Shown here piece by piece: positions 7,381 to 16,826 of a DNA stretch of 64,000 nucleotides. Source of the stretch: an uncultured Saprospiraceae bacterium (GTDB lineage Bacteria > Bacteroidota > Bacteroidia > Chitinophagales > Saprospiraceae); the NCBI GenBank assembly GCA_937926205.1, contig CALEYL010000018.1, positions 62,001 to 126,000 on the forward strand, read 5' to 3'. The position numbers and the translations under genes were made by a program. The notes beneath the pieces are model-generated. The model was not told where the DNA came from. It worked only from the letters and a program-made list of their open reading frames with translations, and ran no database searches. Positions within the stretch are counted from its first letter, which is position 1. Every line of letters starts with the position of its first letter.

Positions 7381-9627
7381 ATGCACGCATCAGCAGAACC
7401 TGCAATCACCTTTGATATCGCCAAAAATCTCGGACTGACCGAAGAAGAATTCGAGCGCATTCAATCCATTTTGGGCAGGATGCCCAATTTTACCGAACTG
7501 AGCATTTTTTCCGTCATGTGGTCGGAACACTGCTCGTATAAGAATTCCATTACCTGGCTGAAAACCCTGCCTCGTGAGGGAAAACGCTTATTGGTCGAGG
7601 CCGGCGAAGAAAATGCCGGACTCGTAGACATTGGGGACGGACTAGCCTGCGCTTTTAAAATAGAATCCCACAACCACCCCTCTGCCATTGAGCCCTATCA
7701 GGGCGCTGCTACCGGCGTTGGGGGCATTCACCGCGATATTTTTACCATGGGCGCACGCCCGATTGCCGCGCTGAACTCCCTGCGCTTTGGCAATCCGGAT
7801 CTGGCACACACCAGGCGCCTGGTTAAGGGCGTGGTTAGTGGCATTGGCCATTATGGCAATTGTTTTGGCGTCCCTACTGTCGGTGGCGAAGTATATTTCA
7901 ACGACTGTTACAATCAGAACATTCTGGTGAACGCCATGTCGGCGGGCATCGTAAGGGTAGGGGAGACTGTTTCGGCTACTGCCAGCGGCCCCGGCAATCC
8001 GGTATTTATCGTCGGTTCTGCTACCGGAAAAGACGGGATTCACGGGGCAACGTTCGCTTCGGCTGATTTGACGGAAGATTCTGCAGAAGACCTCCCCGCA
8101 GTACAGGTGGGCGACCCTTTTCAGGAAAAATTATTGCTGGAAGCCTCCCTGGAAGCCATTAAAACCGGCGCCATCGTGGGCATGCAGGACATGGGGGCTG
8201 CCGGAATTACCTGTTCCACTTCTGAAATGAGTGCCCGTGGTAATGTGGGCATGCGCATCAATCTGGACAAGGCGCCAACCCGGCAGGCAGGTATGAAACC
8301 TTTTGAAATACTGCTTTCTGAAAGCCAGGAACGCATGTTGATTGTAGGTGAAAAAGGCCGGGAAGCTGAGCTAAAAGCTGTATTCGACAAATGGGACCTC
8401 GTATGTGAGGAAATTGGAGAAGTAACCGCCAATGAACGCCTGGAATTTTATTATCACGGAGAAAAAGTTGCGGACGTACCTACTCAGGAATTGGTCTTGG
8501 GAGGAGGCGCTCCGGTTTATACCAGAGCGTATTCAAAACCGGAATACCTCAAAAAAAATGCACAGTTCAGAAGCTCTGCAGTCCCGCGTCCGGAAAATTA
8601 TGTTGAAACAGCGAGGCGCCTTTTCGCATCTCCCAACCTGGTTTCCAGGCGCTGGATTTACGAACAATACGACTCTATGGTGCGCACCGGCAGCATGGGG
8701 ACCAACAAACCTTCCGATGCGGCGCTGGTTTGGGTAAAAGGAACGAAAAAAGCACTGGCGCTGACGACAGACTGCAATTCGGCTTATGTCTACGCGGATC
8801 CTTATGTTGGCGCCATGATCGCTGTTGCGGAAGCCGCCCGTAACATTGTTTGTTCCGGAGGCGAGCCGGTAGCCATCACCAATTGTCTTAATTTTGGCAA
8901 CCCGTACAACCCGGAAGTATACTGGCAATTTGTCCATGCGATTAAGGGAATGGGCGATGCCTGCCGCAAATTTGACACGCCCGTCACAGGCGGCAATGTG
9001 AGTTTTTACAACCAATCGGTTTTTAAAGACCGCACAGAGCCTGTGTATCCGACTCCTACCATTGGCATGCTCGGCATTCTGGATGATGCAACGCTCCAAA
9101 CCGGCATGTACTTTCAGGCAGCCGGCGACCAGATATACATGTTGGGGACACCACACAATGACCTCGGAAGTTCGGAATACCTTCGCGTGATCCACGATGT
9201 CCATCATTCGCCGCCGCCGTATTTTGATCTGGATGAAGAATATCATTTGCAACAACAGATAAAGGCATTGATTCGCAAGCAGATGGTCTGCTCAGCCCAC
9301 GATGTATCGGAAGGCGGGTTATTTGGCGCCCTGCTGGAAAGTGCTATGGTTGAGGGATTGGGCTTCGAAGTAGAAACAGACAGCAATTTCCGTAAGGATG
9401 CTTATCTTTTCGGCGAAAGCCAAAGTCGGGTCATCATCAGCGTAAAGCGGGAGAAGGAAGATGATTTTGTCAACCATCTGAATGCAAATAACGTTTCCTT
9501 TTCAAAACTGGGTGAAGTCAAAGGCACTCAAATCATTATCGACGGCGAAGATTACGGAGAAGTGACATCCTGGAAACAGGTATACGACGATACCCTTACG
9601 GAGTTGCTTGAAAAAGACCAGGAATAA
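7381..9627 (+). CDS. purL: Phosphoribosylformylglycinamidine synthase subunit PurL
   Basis: This 748-residue protein is the small, PurL-type FGAM synthase subunit, which converts FGAR to FGAM with ATP and ammonia in purine synthesis. It works with PurQ and PurS, neither of which is in the window. Visible family motifs include SEHCSYKNS near the N-terminus, ESHNHPSAIEPYQGAATGVGG (the ATP-binding loop), MQDMGAAGITCS, the second-half CLNFGNP and TGGNVSFYNQ, and SAHDVSEGGL. The length is normal for the family. It is preceded by a TANNTTTG box and followed by a 162-bp palindromic element. Confidence 0.97.
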   Translation: MHASAEPAITFDIAKNLGLTEEEFERIQSILGRMPNFTELSIFSVMWSEHCSYKNSITWLKTLPREGKRLLVEAGEENAGLVDIGDGLACAFKIESHNHPSAIEPYQGAATGVGGIHRDIFTMGARPIAALNSLRFGNPDLAHTRRLVKGVVSGIGHYGNCFGVPTVGGEVYFNDCYNQNILVNAMSAGIVRVGETVSATASGPGNPVFIVGSATGKDGIHGATFASADLTEDSAEDLPAVQVGDPFQEKLLLEASLEAIKTGAIVGMQDMGAAGITCSTSEMSARGNVGMRINLDKAPTRQAGMKPFEILLSESQERMLIVGEKGREAELKAVFDKWDLVCEEIGEVTANERLEFYYHGEKVADVPTQELVLGGGAPVYTRAYSKPEYLKKNAQFRSSAVPRPENYVETARRLFASPNLVSRRWIYEQYDSMVRTGSMGTNKPSDAALVWVKGTKKALALTTDCNSAYVYADPYVGAMIAVAEAARNIVCSGGEPVAITNCLNFGNPYNPEVYWQFVHAIKGMGDACRKFDTPVTGGNVSFYNQSVFKDRTEPVYPTPTIGMLGILDDATLQTGMYFQAAGDQIYMLGTPHNDLGSSEYLRVIHDVHHSPPPYFDLDEEYHLQQQIKALIRKQMVCSAHDVSEGGLFGALLESAMVEGLGFEVETDSNFRKDAYLFGESQSRVIISVKREKEDDFVNHLNANNVSFSKLGEVKGTQIIIDGEDYGEVTSWKQVYDDTLTELLEKDQE

Positions 9628-9637
9628 TTCGGTTTTT

Positions 9638-9799
9638 AGAGCTTGTTCGGGATTTTCTGATTGAGCGAGGGTGGGGAGATTTTATTTTAGACGAGGCGGA
9701 TTTTGCAGACATAGTCGGCAGCTATGGTGAAAAAATTCAACGCGGTATCAAATAAAATTTGCCACTCACAGCCAATTGAGGAATTCCCGAACAAGCTCT
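9638..9799. repeat. 162-bp near-palindromic intergenic element (MITE-like)
   Basis: The two ends are a perfect 15-bp inverted pair (9638-9652 and 9785-9799). The interior continues as an imperfect palindrome: an A/T-rich block of about 12 bases pairs with 10 matches at equal distance, and the centre has catag/ctatg arms (9710-9726) around a 7-base loop. The geometric midpoint falls exactly in that loop. No reading frame is apparent. It fits a degraded non-autonomous mobile element or a large terminator-like hairpin after purL. Confidence 0.65.
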
Positions 9800-9847
9800 T
9801 AGTTAACATTTGATGGCTTAAATCTCAAAACTTTCATCTTACATATC

Positions 9848-10972
9848 ATGAACATGAGAAAAATTGCTACCATTTTAGCTGCTTTCCTACTGGTTTTGGC
9901 AAGCTGGCAATGCAATAGCCTGCAAAAAGGCACGGTCATTTCCGGCGAATTGACAAACGCTCAAAATATGCAGGCATTCCTTGACTATGTCGTCATTGGC
10001 AGAGCCAGCAGCGTGGTGTCAAAAGTGGATGTCAGTAGTTCCGGAAAATTTAAATTTGAATTTCCTGAAGGCCTGGAGCCAGGCATTTACAACCTTCGCC
10101 TGGGCGCGCGACGCGTCAACCTGGTGTTGGACGGAACGGAAAAGAACATTGAACTGAAAGGAGATCTGAATACGTTGGAATCGTATAATTTTCAAATAAG
10201 CGGTTCACCGTATACCCAGTCTTTTGCCAACCTGATGCAGATCGGATTTGCCCGCAAACTTCGCCCGGAAGATGTGGCCACTTTTGTGGATACAACAAAA
10301 AATCCACTGATGGGCGCTTTCGCAGCATACAAAACGCTGGGTAACAGCGGCCAGTTTTTGTCCATTCAGAAAACGGCGCTGGCTAAGCTCACACAAGCGC
10401 TTCCCGGAACCGACCATGTCACGGAATACGGAAACTTCATCAACCTCGTAGAAGCGCAGTACAACCAACAGCGTGCAAGCGAGTTGATTCAGGTTGGTCA
10501 ACCAGCCCCTGAAATTAAGCTTCCAAGTCCGGATGGCAAAGAATACTCCCTTTCTTCCTTGAAAGGCAAAGTCGTTTTGCTCGATTTTTGGGCAAGCTGG
10601 TGCGGACCCTGCAGGGCGGAAAACCCAAATGTTGTGAAAGTATACGACAAATACCAGTCGCAGGGTTTTACGATTTTCAGCGTATCGCTTGACGGCATTG
10701 ATTCGCGCTCTATGGCCCGTCTTCCTTCACAGGATCAGGCAAGCGCCCTACTGCAAAGCTCCAAGCAACGCTGGATTGAAGCCATCAAGCAGGATAACCT
10801 GAAATGGATTTACCACGTCAGCGATCTGAAAAAATGGGAATCTGCACCTGCCGGATTGTATGGCGTAACAGGTATTCCTCGCACATTCCTGATTGACCGG
10901 GAAGGCAAAATTGCTGCAATCGGACTTCGGGGTGCTGATCAGATAGAAAATGCGCTGAAGCAGTTATTGTAA
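9848..10972 (+). CDS. TlpA-family thiol-disulfide oxidoreductase lipoprotein with DUF4369 N-terminus
   Basis: The 374-residue protein begins with a lipoprotein signal (ATILAAFLLVLASWQC-N), so it is likely anchored in a membrane facing the periplasm. Residues of roughly 25-130 fit the DUF4369 beta-rich domain that often precedes Bacteroidota thioredoxins (VISGELTNAQ, GIYNLRLG). The C-terminal half is a thioredoxin fold with AspA-type VLLDFWASWCGPCRAENP, giving the redox pair C252 and C255, and the cis-proline loop GVTGIPRTFLID. Proteins of this type reduce or rearrange cysteines, for example in apocytochrome c handling. A start at the third codon (9854) is equally possible. Confidence 0.85.
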   Translation: MNMRKIATILAAFLLVLASWQCNSLQKGTVISGELTNAQNMQAFLDYVVIGRASSVVSKVDVSSSGKFKFEFPEGLEPGIYNLRLGARRVNLVLDGTEKNIELKGDLNTLESYNFQISGSPYTQSFANLMQIGFARKLRPEDVATFVDTTKNPLMGAFAAYKTLGNSGQFLSIQKTALAKLTQALPGTDHVTEYGNFINLVEAQYNQQRASELIQVGQPAPEIKLPSPDGKEYSLSSLKGKVVLLDFWASWCGPCRAENPNVVKVYDKYQSQGFTIFSVSLDGIDSRSMARLPSQDQASALLQSSKQRWIEAIKQDNLKWIYHVSDLKKWESAPAGLYGVTGIPRTFLIDREGKIAAIGLRGADQIENALKQLL

Positions 10973-11052
10973 GGGAACGCCCAGGGAAAAATTCAATGGG
11001 TTAGAACCGCAGAATATCGAATTTCCAATGTTGAAGGGTAGCAGTGCTGCTT

Positions 11053-11080
11053 CCCTTCTGCGGTTCCTTGTTCGATATTC
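11053..11080. repeat. 28-bp dispersed repeat, copy 1
   Basis: This stretch is identical over 28 bases to 16827-16854. It lies in an intergenic segment (10973-11161) full of short related words in both orientations (gcggttc/gaaccgc, ttcgatattc/gaatatcgaa), which can form hairpins. It sits between two convergent genes. Confidence 0.7.
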
Positions 11081-11161
11081 TGCGGTTCGACATTCAAAAG
11101 AGGTAAAGAGCCGCAGAACAACTGAATATCGAAAAGCGTTCGCGCAGCCAGCAACCAGCTC

Positions 11162-13630
11162 CTAAAACGGATACCCCAAAGCCAGGTTAAAATTCAAATC
11201 CCGCACACTCCATCCGGTGCGGAATTTTTCCCAGTAAGCAGACTCCGGATCGCTTCCCGGATTTTCAGTGTAAGGATAGCGCAGTTTTACGCCGACATCC
11301 AGCCTGAAAATAAAGTAGGCCAGGTCAATGCGCGCACCCAGGCCGGTGCTGAGTGCAATTTGCTTGTAGAATGGGTCATTGATGCTAGTTTCTCCGTCGC
11401 TGTTGGTATATGCTCTTTCCCGGAATACAAATTGCGAACCGATGCGGGAAGTATCCCGACGTAGGGTCCACACATTACCGCCATCCAGAAATAAAGCGCC
11501 TTTCATTTTCCAGAACAGATCAAAACGGTATTCCGCATTGAATTCGAATTTCATGTCGCCAGACTGATACAAGCGGGTATTGTTGCGACGATCCAGCGTC
11601 AGGGGATCTAGATAACCGCCAGGTCCCAGTCCTCTTTGGGGCCAGCCGCGGATGCTGTTCCCCCCGCCAACATAAAATTGTTTGACATAAGGCACGTCGG
11701 TAGTAAATCCGAATGGCCGCGCAATACCGGCTACAAAGCGTAGGGCAACGGTTCGGCGGGGATTAAAATTCCGGTAATAACGGATATCGAATTCTGTTCG
11801 AACGTATTGTGAAAAATCGGTATCTCCAAGGGTTAGCGTTTTGGGCTCAAGGGCAAATTCATTGTACAATGCATTGATGCCCCATAATTCTGCCCCGGCC
11901 ATTTCAAACTGAAATCCCAAATAACTGGATTCTCCGCGAACCCTGCTTGGCCTCGTTGTGTGAACATAAGTAAAGTCGCGGAACAACAGGCTCACAAACA
12001 ACTGCTTTCCGAAACTGCGGCCCAGAAAAGGGTTGATGTCTACCAGGCGCTGGAATTCCGGATAAATGCTTGGTCTCAGATAGTCGATACCAATGTGGTT
12101 GATGACATAACGGCGTTGGGCGTCACGCTGATAATCATAGCCATAGGAAGCATTGAGCAGGCTGTATTCATACCAGTTCGGAATGCGCAAAAAGTTATAG
12201 CTTACAGATATGCGGGTTGGAGCCGTTTCCTGGAGCGATTGATAAAAGGTATCGCCCAGCACTTTTTTCTTTTTTCCCCAGGGAATGCCATTCAGCCCTT
12301 TCCACAAGCCTATATAATCTACAAATTTTGGCAAATACAAATCGGACTGCAGCCTGAAATCCAGCGTATTCCAGAATGGAATGTCTTTGTTCTGTCTCTT
12401 CAGGATGTTCATTTCCACCCCGGCACTGAGGTTGGTAACGAGGAGTTCAGCGCCTTTCAGCAGGTTGCGGTTGCGCAGACTCGGGTTGAAGGAAATCCCC
12501 AGCAGTTCCCCTGAACCGGAAGCACTGCTTCGGTTGGTGTAGTTCAGGTCGAAACTCACGCCCATTTCCATTTTCTGATTGGGGGTGAGTTGTATTCTGA
12601 AATTGAGGATGCCGGTATTCAGAGAGTCAACATCCTGTCGGATACGCACAAAGCTAAAGACGCCAAGGCCGGATAGTTGCCGATAGGTTTTATCCAGTAA
12701 GTCCTGCTGAAAGATGGCGCCGGGTTTTAAAAAGGTGTTACGAACCACGACGTCTTCGTTCAGCCAGTTCAAACGCTTGTTGTAACGAAAATGATAGCCT
12801 CTAATCAGCGTATCAAGCTGAAACTTCCCGTCTTCAGCCGGATTGTGATCCATATAAATGACCACCTCGCCGATAGAAAATTGCTGGTGAAGACTGTCTG
12901 TAAACGGCGGGTTGATTTCGAGGTATAAATTGGCTTTAGGAGAGCGGCGCGCCGTATCAACGACCAATGGCGCTATATAATTGGAATAAAAAGAGGCATA
13001 CCCCCGGTTTCGTAAATGGCGGGTAATCCTTTCCTTCTCCTGTTCGTACAGACTCAGGTCTAAAGGTCGTCCCGTTCGAAGTTGCGAACTTCTTTGCAAA
13101 GGCTGGATCGCCTGATCGATGACAGAATCCGGACTGGAATAAAAAACGCTGTCGATGATAAAACGGACTCCGGGGTTTACATGATAAGTACTGACGACTT
13201 TTTTCTTTTTTTTGACCTCAAACGTTTGATAGGCAGTTGCATGGAAATACCCGGAATAGTGCAGGTAATACAACATGCCTTCCAATGTTGCGTCCGTAAG
13301 CGAGGGGTTGTAAATGGCAGGCCTTTCTGCGATCCTTCTGCGTTGCAGGCGCTTAAAGCTGCCATTTTTGGTCGTGTCGCGGGTCGTGTAGTAAAACCAT
13401 TCTCTCGGAATAAAAAAGAAGCTTCGGTTGGGCTTTTGTTTGTAAAAGGTGGATAACTCGTACTTTAGCAGCGATTTGTTTTCTATCGGCGAGTCGCTTT
13501 CAAAAACGACTTCATTGCTTTTTAGCAACAATTCATTGGGGCCCAGGTATTTAGATACACCGCAAGAGCTTAGGAACAAGGTCAAAGTTGCAAAAACGAC
13601 CGGATAAAGTAAAGCTCTTTGTGGATACAT
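11162..13630 (-). CDS. BamA/TamA-family outer membrane assembly protein (lipoprotein-type start)
   Basis: I place the start at 13630, giving 822 residues with a signal and lipobox-like Cys (VVFATLTLFLSSC-G). The 13705 Met would overlap the divergent methyltransferase gene. The N-terminal half has POTRA-like segments (KKKVVSTYHVNPGVRFIIDSVFY, then RNRGYASF and a second GVFSFVRIRQD unit). The C-terminal half looks like an Omp85 beta-barrel: alternating aromatic strands, the family motif QFYVGGGNSIRGWPQRGLGPG, FLDGGNVW, and a terminal strand ending in aromatic Phe. It most likely inserts proteins in the outer membrane or acts in a TamA-like translocation role. Lipidated Omp85 relatives are known in Bacteroidota. 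Confidence 0.85.
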   Translation of the reverse strand: MYPQRALLYPVVFATLTLFLSSCGVSKYLGPNELLLKSNEVVFESDSPIENKSLLKYELSTFYKQKPNRSFFFIPREWFYYTTRDTTKNGSFKRLQRRRIAERPAIYNPSLTDATLEGMLYYLHYSGYFHATAYQTFEVKKKKKVVSTYHVNPGVRFIIDSVFYSSPDSVIDQAIQPLQRSSQLRTGRPLDLSLYEQEKERITRHLRNRGYASFYSNYIAPLVVDTARRSPKANLYLEINPPFTDSLHQQFSIGEVVIYMDHNPAEDGKFQLDTLIRGYHFRYNKRLNWLNEDVVVRNTFLKPGAIFQQDLLDKTYRQLSGLGVFSFVRIRQDVDSLNTGILNFRIQLTPNQKMEMGVSFDLNYTNRSSASGSGELLGISFNPSLRNRNLLKGAELLVTNLSAGVEMNILKRQNKDIPFWNTLDFRLQSDLYLPKFVDYIGLWKGLNGIPWGKKKKVLGDTFYQSLQETAPTRISVSYNFLRIPNWYEYSLLNASYGYDYQRDAQRRYVINHIGIDYLRPSIYPEFQRLVDINPFLGRSFGKQLFVSLLFRDFTYVHTTRPSRVRGESSYLGFQFEMAGAELWGINALYNEFALEPKTLTLGDTDFSQYVRTEFDIRYYRNFNPRRTVALRFVAGIARPFGFTTDVPYVKQFYVGGGNSIRGWPQRGLGPGGYLDPLTLDRRNNTRLYQSGDMKFEFNAEYRFDLFWKMKGALFLDGGNVWTLRRDTSRIGSQFVFRERAYTNSDGETSINDPFYKQIALSTGLGARIDLAYFIFRLDVGVKLRYPYTENPGSDPESAYWEKFRTGWSVRDLNFNLALGYPF

Positions 13631-13691
13631 GTTGTTAAAATAAAGTAATTCTGCTCCTGCCGCCAGTAACGAATAAACCAGTAATCGCAAA

Positions 13692-14456
13692 ATGGCACTG
13701 TCCAAAAATACGATAAAATACCTTCGCTCGCTTCACTTGAAGAAGTTTCGCCAAAATTATGGCAATTTCATCGTCGAAGGAGATAAAATGGCCCGGGAAA
13801 TCCTGACGACCGGAAGCATTGAACCGGAAGGTATTTATGCACTGGAATCCTGGATTGAAACGAACCGCCCTGCGCTTGCCCGTTATCATGACCGCATCTT
13901 TAAAGTTTCTTTAACGGAACTGGAACAGATTTCTTTGCTGACCACCCCAAATCAGGTGCTGATCGTGGCCCGCCACCCAAATTTTGAGCCTAATGTTTCT
14001 CAAACTGAAACGGGCCTCAATTTTTTTCTCGACGGGATTCAGGACCCGGGCAATGCTGGTTCTATTCTCCGAATTGCCGACTGGTTTGGTGTGCGCCAGG
14101 TTTTTTTTGCTCCCGGTAGCATTGAAATTTACCACCCCAAGCTGGTACAGGCCTCTATGGGCGCTATTCTGCGGGTTACCTGCACTGAAATTTCCCTTCA
14201 TTCCCTGCTGGCCAGTTTGCCGGATGGGTTTCCGGTTTACGGCGCGGTTTTGGATGGAGAAAGCGTCTACCATGCCGAACTAACACCCAGGGGCATCCTC
14301 GTTATCGGAAATGAAGGCAACGGCATCTCCGCGGAAGTTGAAAAGCTGCTTACCCGCCGCATCTCGATCCCTGCAGGGCCCGATGGGGGCGCAGAATCCC
14401 TCAATGCTGCCATTGCTACAGGTATCCTTTGTGCCTTTTTCAGGAAAGCTCAATAG
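13692..14456 (+). CDS. TrmH/SpoU-family RNA 2'-O-methyltransferase
   Basis: The 254-residue protein has an N-terminal substrate-binding part (KYLRSLHLKKFRQNYGNFIVEGDKM, similar to the SpoU substrate-binding domain) and a C-terminal SPOUT methyltransferase domain. The three SpoU motifs are visible: LDGIQDPGNAGSILRIADWFG, then GILVIGNEGNGIS, and IPAGPDGGAESLNAAIATGI, which form the knotted SAM-binding site. It most likely methylates a ribose in 23S rRNA, but the exact nucleotide cannot be read from sequence. It is divergent from the BamA-like gene, with a 61-base gap, and convergent with ychF. Confidence 0.9.
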   Translation: MALSKNTIKYLRSLHLKKFRQNYGNFIVEGDKMAREILTTGSIEPEGIYALESWIETNRPALARYHDRIFKVSLTELEQISLLTTPNQVLIVARHPNFEPNVSQTETGLNFFLDGIQDPGNAGSILRIADWFGVRQVFFAPGSIEIYHPKLVQASMGAILRVTCTEISLHSLLASLPDGFPVYGAVLDGESVYHAELTPRGILVIGNEGNGISAEVEKLLTRRISIPAGPDGGAESLNAAIATGILCAFFRKAQ

Positions 14457-14473
14457 TTGGCGGCGTCTTTCCG

Positions 14474-15571
14474 CTATACGTTAAACCGGAAATGCATGAC
14501 ATCGCCATCGCCGACGACGTATTCTTTGCCTTCCACACTCATTTTTCCAGCTTCTTTGATGGCGTGTTCTGATCCGTAAGCGATGAAATCCTTGTATTTG
14601 ATGACTTCTGCGCGGATAAAGCCCCGCTCGAAGTCGGTATGGATAACTCCCGCAGCCTGAGGGGCTTTGGTGCCGGTGCGGATTGTCCAGGCTCGAACCT
14701 CTTTTTCGCCAGCCGTAAAATACGTGATCAGGTCGAGCAATTTATAAGCAGCCTGGATGACCCGGTTGACGCCCGGCTCACTGAGATCCATCGCCTGCAG
14801 AAACTCCATGCGTTCTTCTACCGTTTCCAATTCAGCAATATCGGCTTCGATGCCGGCGCTGATGAGAATGATTTCGGCATTTTCAGCCGCTACAGACTGG
14901 CGAAAAGTTTCCGTAAGTGCATTGCCTGTGTTGACAGAGCCTTCGTCTACATTACAAACGTACAGGATCGGTTTTGCCGTGAGCAGGAAAAGATCTTCGA
15001 ACAATTCTTTTTCGTCGTGTTCGAAAGAAAAGGTGCGCGCAGGCAGCCCGGCTTCGAAGTGTTTGATCAGGCGCTCAGAGGTTTCAACGGCACGCAAAGC
15101 CTCTTTTTCGCCGCTTTTCGCCGCCCGGCGAAGGCGATCAAGACGCTTTTCAACGGTTTCCATATCCTTGAAAAGCAACTCCATATCAATGATTTCTTTG
15201 TCGCGAACGGGGTTCACATTGCCGTCAACATGCACTACGTTGTCGTCTTCAAAACAACGAACTACGTGAATGATGGCGTCTACCTCGCGGATATTGGCCA
15301 GAAACTGGTTGCCCAGTCCTTCGCCTTTGCTGGCGCCTTTAATCAGGCCTGCAATGTCTAAAATATCAATGGTGGTGGGGACAACCCGCTGAGGATTGAC
15401 CAATTCTGCCAGTTTTTCAAGGCGGGGGTCTGGTACCGTAATGACGCCCAGGTTGGGGTCTTTGGTCGCAAAAGGATAATTTGCTGCCAGCGCTTTTGCC
15501 GAAGTCAATGCATTAAATAAGGTAGATTTGCCTACGTTGGGCAGGCCGACAATACCACACTTCAATCCCAT
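14474..15571 (-). CDS. ychF: Redox-regulated ATPase YchF
   Basis: The 365-residue protein matches the Obg-related YchF ATPase in length and motifs. It has a P-loop GLPNVGKST at the N-terminus, the Obg-like switch region DIAGLIKGASKGEGLGNQFL, NVDE in place of the GTPase NKxD motif (which explains the ATP preference in this family), and the C-terminal TGS-like domain with TFFTAGEKEVRAWTIRTGTKAPQAAGVIHTDFERGFIRAEV. The Met at 15571 is the conserved family start. The Met nine codons upstream (15598) gives extra residues absent from the family. YchF associates with ribosomes. A TANNTTTG box lies on the minus strand at 15621-15628. Confidence 0.96.
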   Translation of the reverse strand: MGLKCGIVGLPNVGKSTLFNALTSAKALAANYPFATKDPNLGVITVPDPRLEKLAELVNPQRVVPTTIDILDIAGLIKGASKGEGLGNQFLANIREVDAIIHVVRCFEDDNVVHVDGNVNPVRDKEIIDMELLFKDMETVEKRLDRLRRAAKSGEKEALRAVETSERLIKHFEAGLPARTFSFEHDEKELFEDLFLLTAKPILYVCNVDEGSVNTGNALTETFRQSVAAENAEIILISAGIEADIAELETVEERMEFLQAMDLSEPGVNRVIQAAYKLLDLITYFTAGEKEVRAWTIRTGTKAPQAAGVIHTDFERGFIRAEVIKYKDFIAYGSEHAIKEAGKMSVEGKEYVVGDGDVMHFRFNV

Positions 15572-15620
15572 ATTCAATAGTTTTGTTGCCGGGCACAAAC
15601 CGGAATTTCGAAAAACGCCG

Positions 15621-15628
15621 CAAAGATA
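15621..15628 (-). promoter_or_regulatory. Candidate -7 box (TATCTTTG) for ychF
   Basis: The reverse complement of 15621-15628 reads TATCTTTG, matching TANNTTTG, 49 bases upstream of the chosen ychF start. No clear -33 TTG was found at the usual spacing. Confidence 0.45.
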
Positions 15629-15710
15629 GTTTTTTGAGCATTCAGGCGGGATTTATGTTTAACTGTTTGTTGCATTATTCGTTTATTTGTCATTTTCCCC
15701 CCAAAATCCC

Positions 15711-15774
15711 CAAATAAACAAATCCCCAAATAAACAAATCCACAAATAAACAAATCCACAAATAAACAAATCCA
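15711..15774 (+). repeat. Four 16-bp tandem repeats abutting a start codon
   Basis: Four consecutive copies of the 16-base unit caaataaacaaatccM fill 15711-15774. The last base is c in copy 1 and a in copies 2-4. The final a of copy 4 is the first base of the ATG of the following oxidoreductase gene. A reverse-oriented partial copy (gtttatttg, 15681-15689) lies just upstream and could pair with the units. The array therefore forms the whole leader directly before the start. Confidence 0.95.
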
Positions 15775-16790
15775 TGGAACGCCAATCTTACCGCCTTTCC
15801 GCAGGCAACATTGCCAACATGAAAATAGAAACGGATACCCTGCCTGCCCCTGCCGAACATGAAGTCAGCATCGCGGTAAAGGCAATCGGCCTAAACTTCG
15901 CCGACGTTTTTGCCATCTGGGGTTTGTACAGCGCTACCCCAAAAGGCGTTTTTACGCCAGGGTTGGAATATGCCGGGGTTGTCATCAAAACCGGTTCGGG
16001 CGTGACCCATTTTAAAGAAGGCGACCGGATTGCCGGCATCATCCGTTTTGGCGCGTATGCCAGCCATTTGAACATTGACCAGCGCTACATCGTACCACTA
16101 CCGGATTCCTGGACTTTTGAAGAAGGCGCTGCTTATCTGGTACATGCCCTGACGGCTTACTACGGTCTGGTGAAACTCGGAGACCTTCAAAAAGGCCAGA
16201 CGGTGCTCATTCACAGTGCTGCAGGTGGGGTGGGGTTGTGGGCCGGCCGCATCGCAAAAAAGTTTGATGCATACACAATTGGTACGGTCGGCCATGCCTC
16301 CAAACTGGAATTTTTAAAATCTGAGGGTTTTGACGCCGCCTTTGTCCGGAATCCCGCAACTTTCAAAAAAGATGCCCTGGAAGCGCTGAGTGGCAGGCCG
16401 CTTCATGTATTGATGGAATGCATCGGAGGTCGGATATTTAAAACCGGATACGACTTGCTTGCGCCAATGGGACGCGCCATTATTTATGGATCAGCCCGTT
16501 ATGCCCACGTTGGCAACCGCCCTAATTTTTTGAAAATCATCTGGCAATACCTCGGCCGCCCCAAAATTGATCCGCAAACCATGACCAACCGGAATGTCGG
16601 CGTGCTGGGTTTTAACCTGATCTGGCTGTACGAAAATGTCGACTTAATGCACCAGCTTCTGACAGAAATTGAAGCCCTGCAGCTGGAAAAACCCCATGTC
16701 GGGCATTCGTTTGCCTTTGATCAATTGCCGGAAGCGCTCCGCCTGTTTCAAAGCGGAAAAACGATCGGAAAGGTGGTGGTGGTGGTTTAA
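15774..16790 (+). CDS. Zinc-independent medium-chain oxidoreductase (quinone oxidoreductase/VAT-1-like)
   Basis: The 338-residue protein is a medium-chain dehydrogenase/reductase. The N-terminal GroES-like part contains GLNFADVFAIWGLY and PGLEYAGVVIKTG. The Rossmann part carries VLIHSAAGGVGLWAGRIAK, a NADPH-binding motif. It lacks the zinc ligands of alcohol dehydrogenases and resembles quinone oxidoreductase or VAT-1-like proteins, with MNHTRPK-free spacing and a typical GYDLLAPMGRAIIYGSA segment. The substrate is unknown. It ends with five valines coded by repeated gtg triplets. The ATG is formed by the end of a 16-bp tandem repeat array, so translation may depend on repeat number. Confidence 0.8.
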   Translation: MERQSYRLSAGNIANMKIETDTLPAPAEHEVSIAVKAIGLNFADVFAIWGLYSATPKGVFTPGLEYAGVVIKTGSGVTHFKEGDRIAGIIRFGAYASHLNIDQRYIVPLPDSWTFEEGAAYLVHALTAYYGLVKLGDLQKGQTVLIHSAAGGVGLWAGRIAKKFDAYTIGTVGHASKLEFLKSEGFDAAFVRNPATFKKDALEALSGRPLHVLMECIGGRIFKTGYDLLAPMGRAIIYGSARYAHVGNRPNFLKIIWQYLGRPKIDPQTMTNRNVGVLGFNLIWLYENVDLMHQLLTEIEALQLEKPHVGHSFAFDQLPEALRLFQSGKTIGKVVVVV

Positions 16791-16826
16791 AGGGGAAAAT
16801 TGGCAAGAGGCAAAAACCGCATTGCG

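Noticed and set aside
16770..16790. Five consecutive Val codons (gtg repeats) at the end of the oxidoreductase gene as a membrane or degradation tag
   Set aside because: Too short for a membrane segment, and simple triplet expansion is a sufficient explanation.
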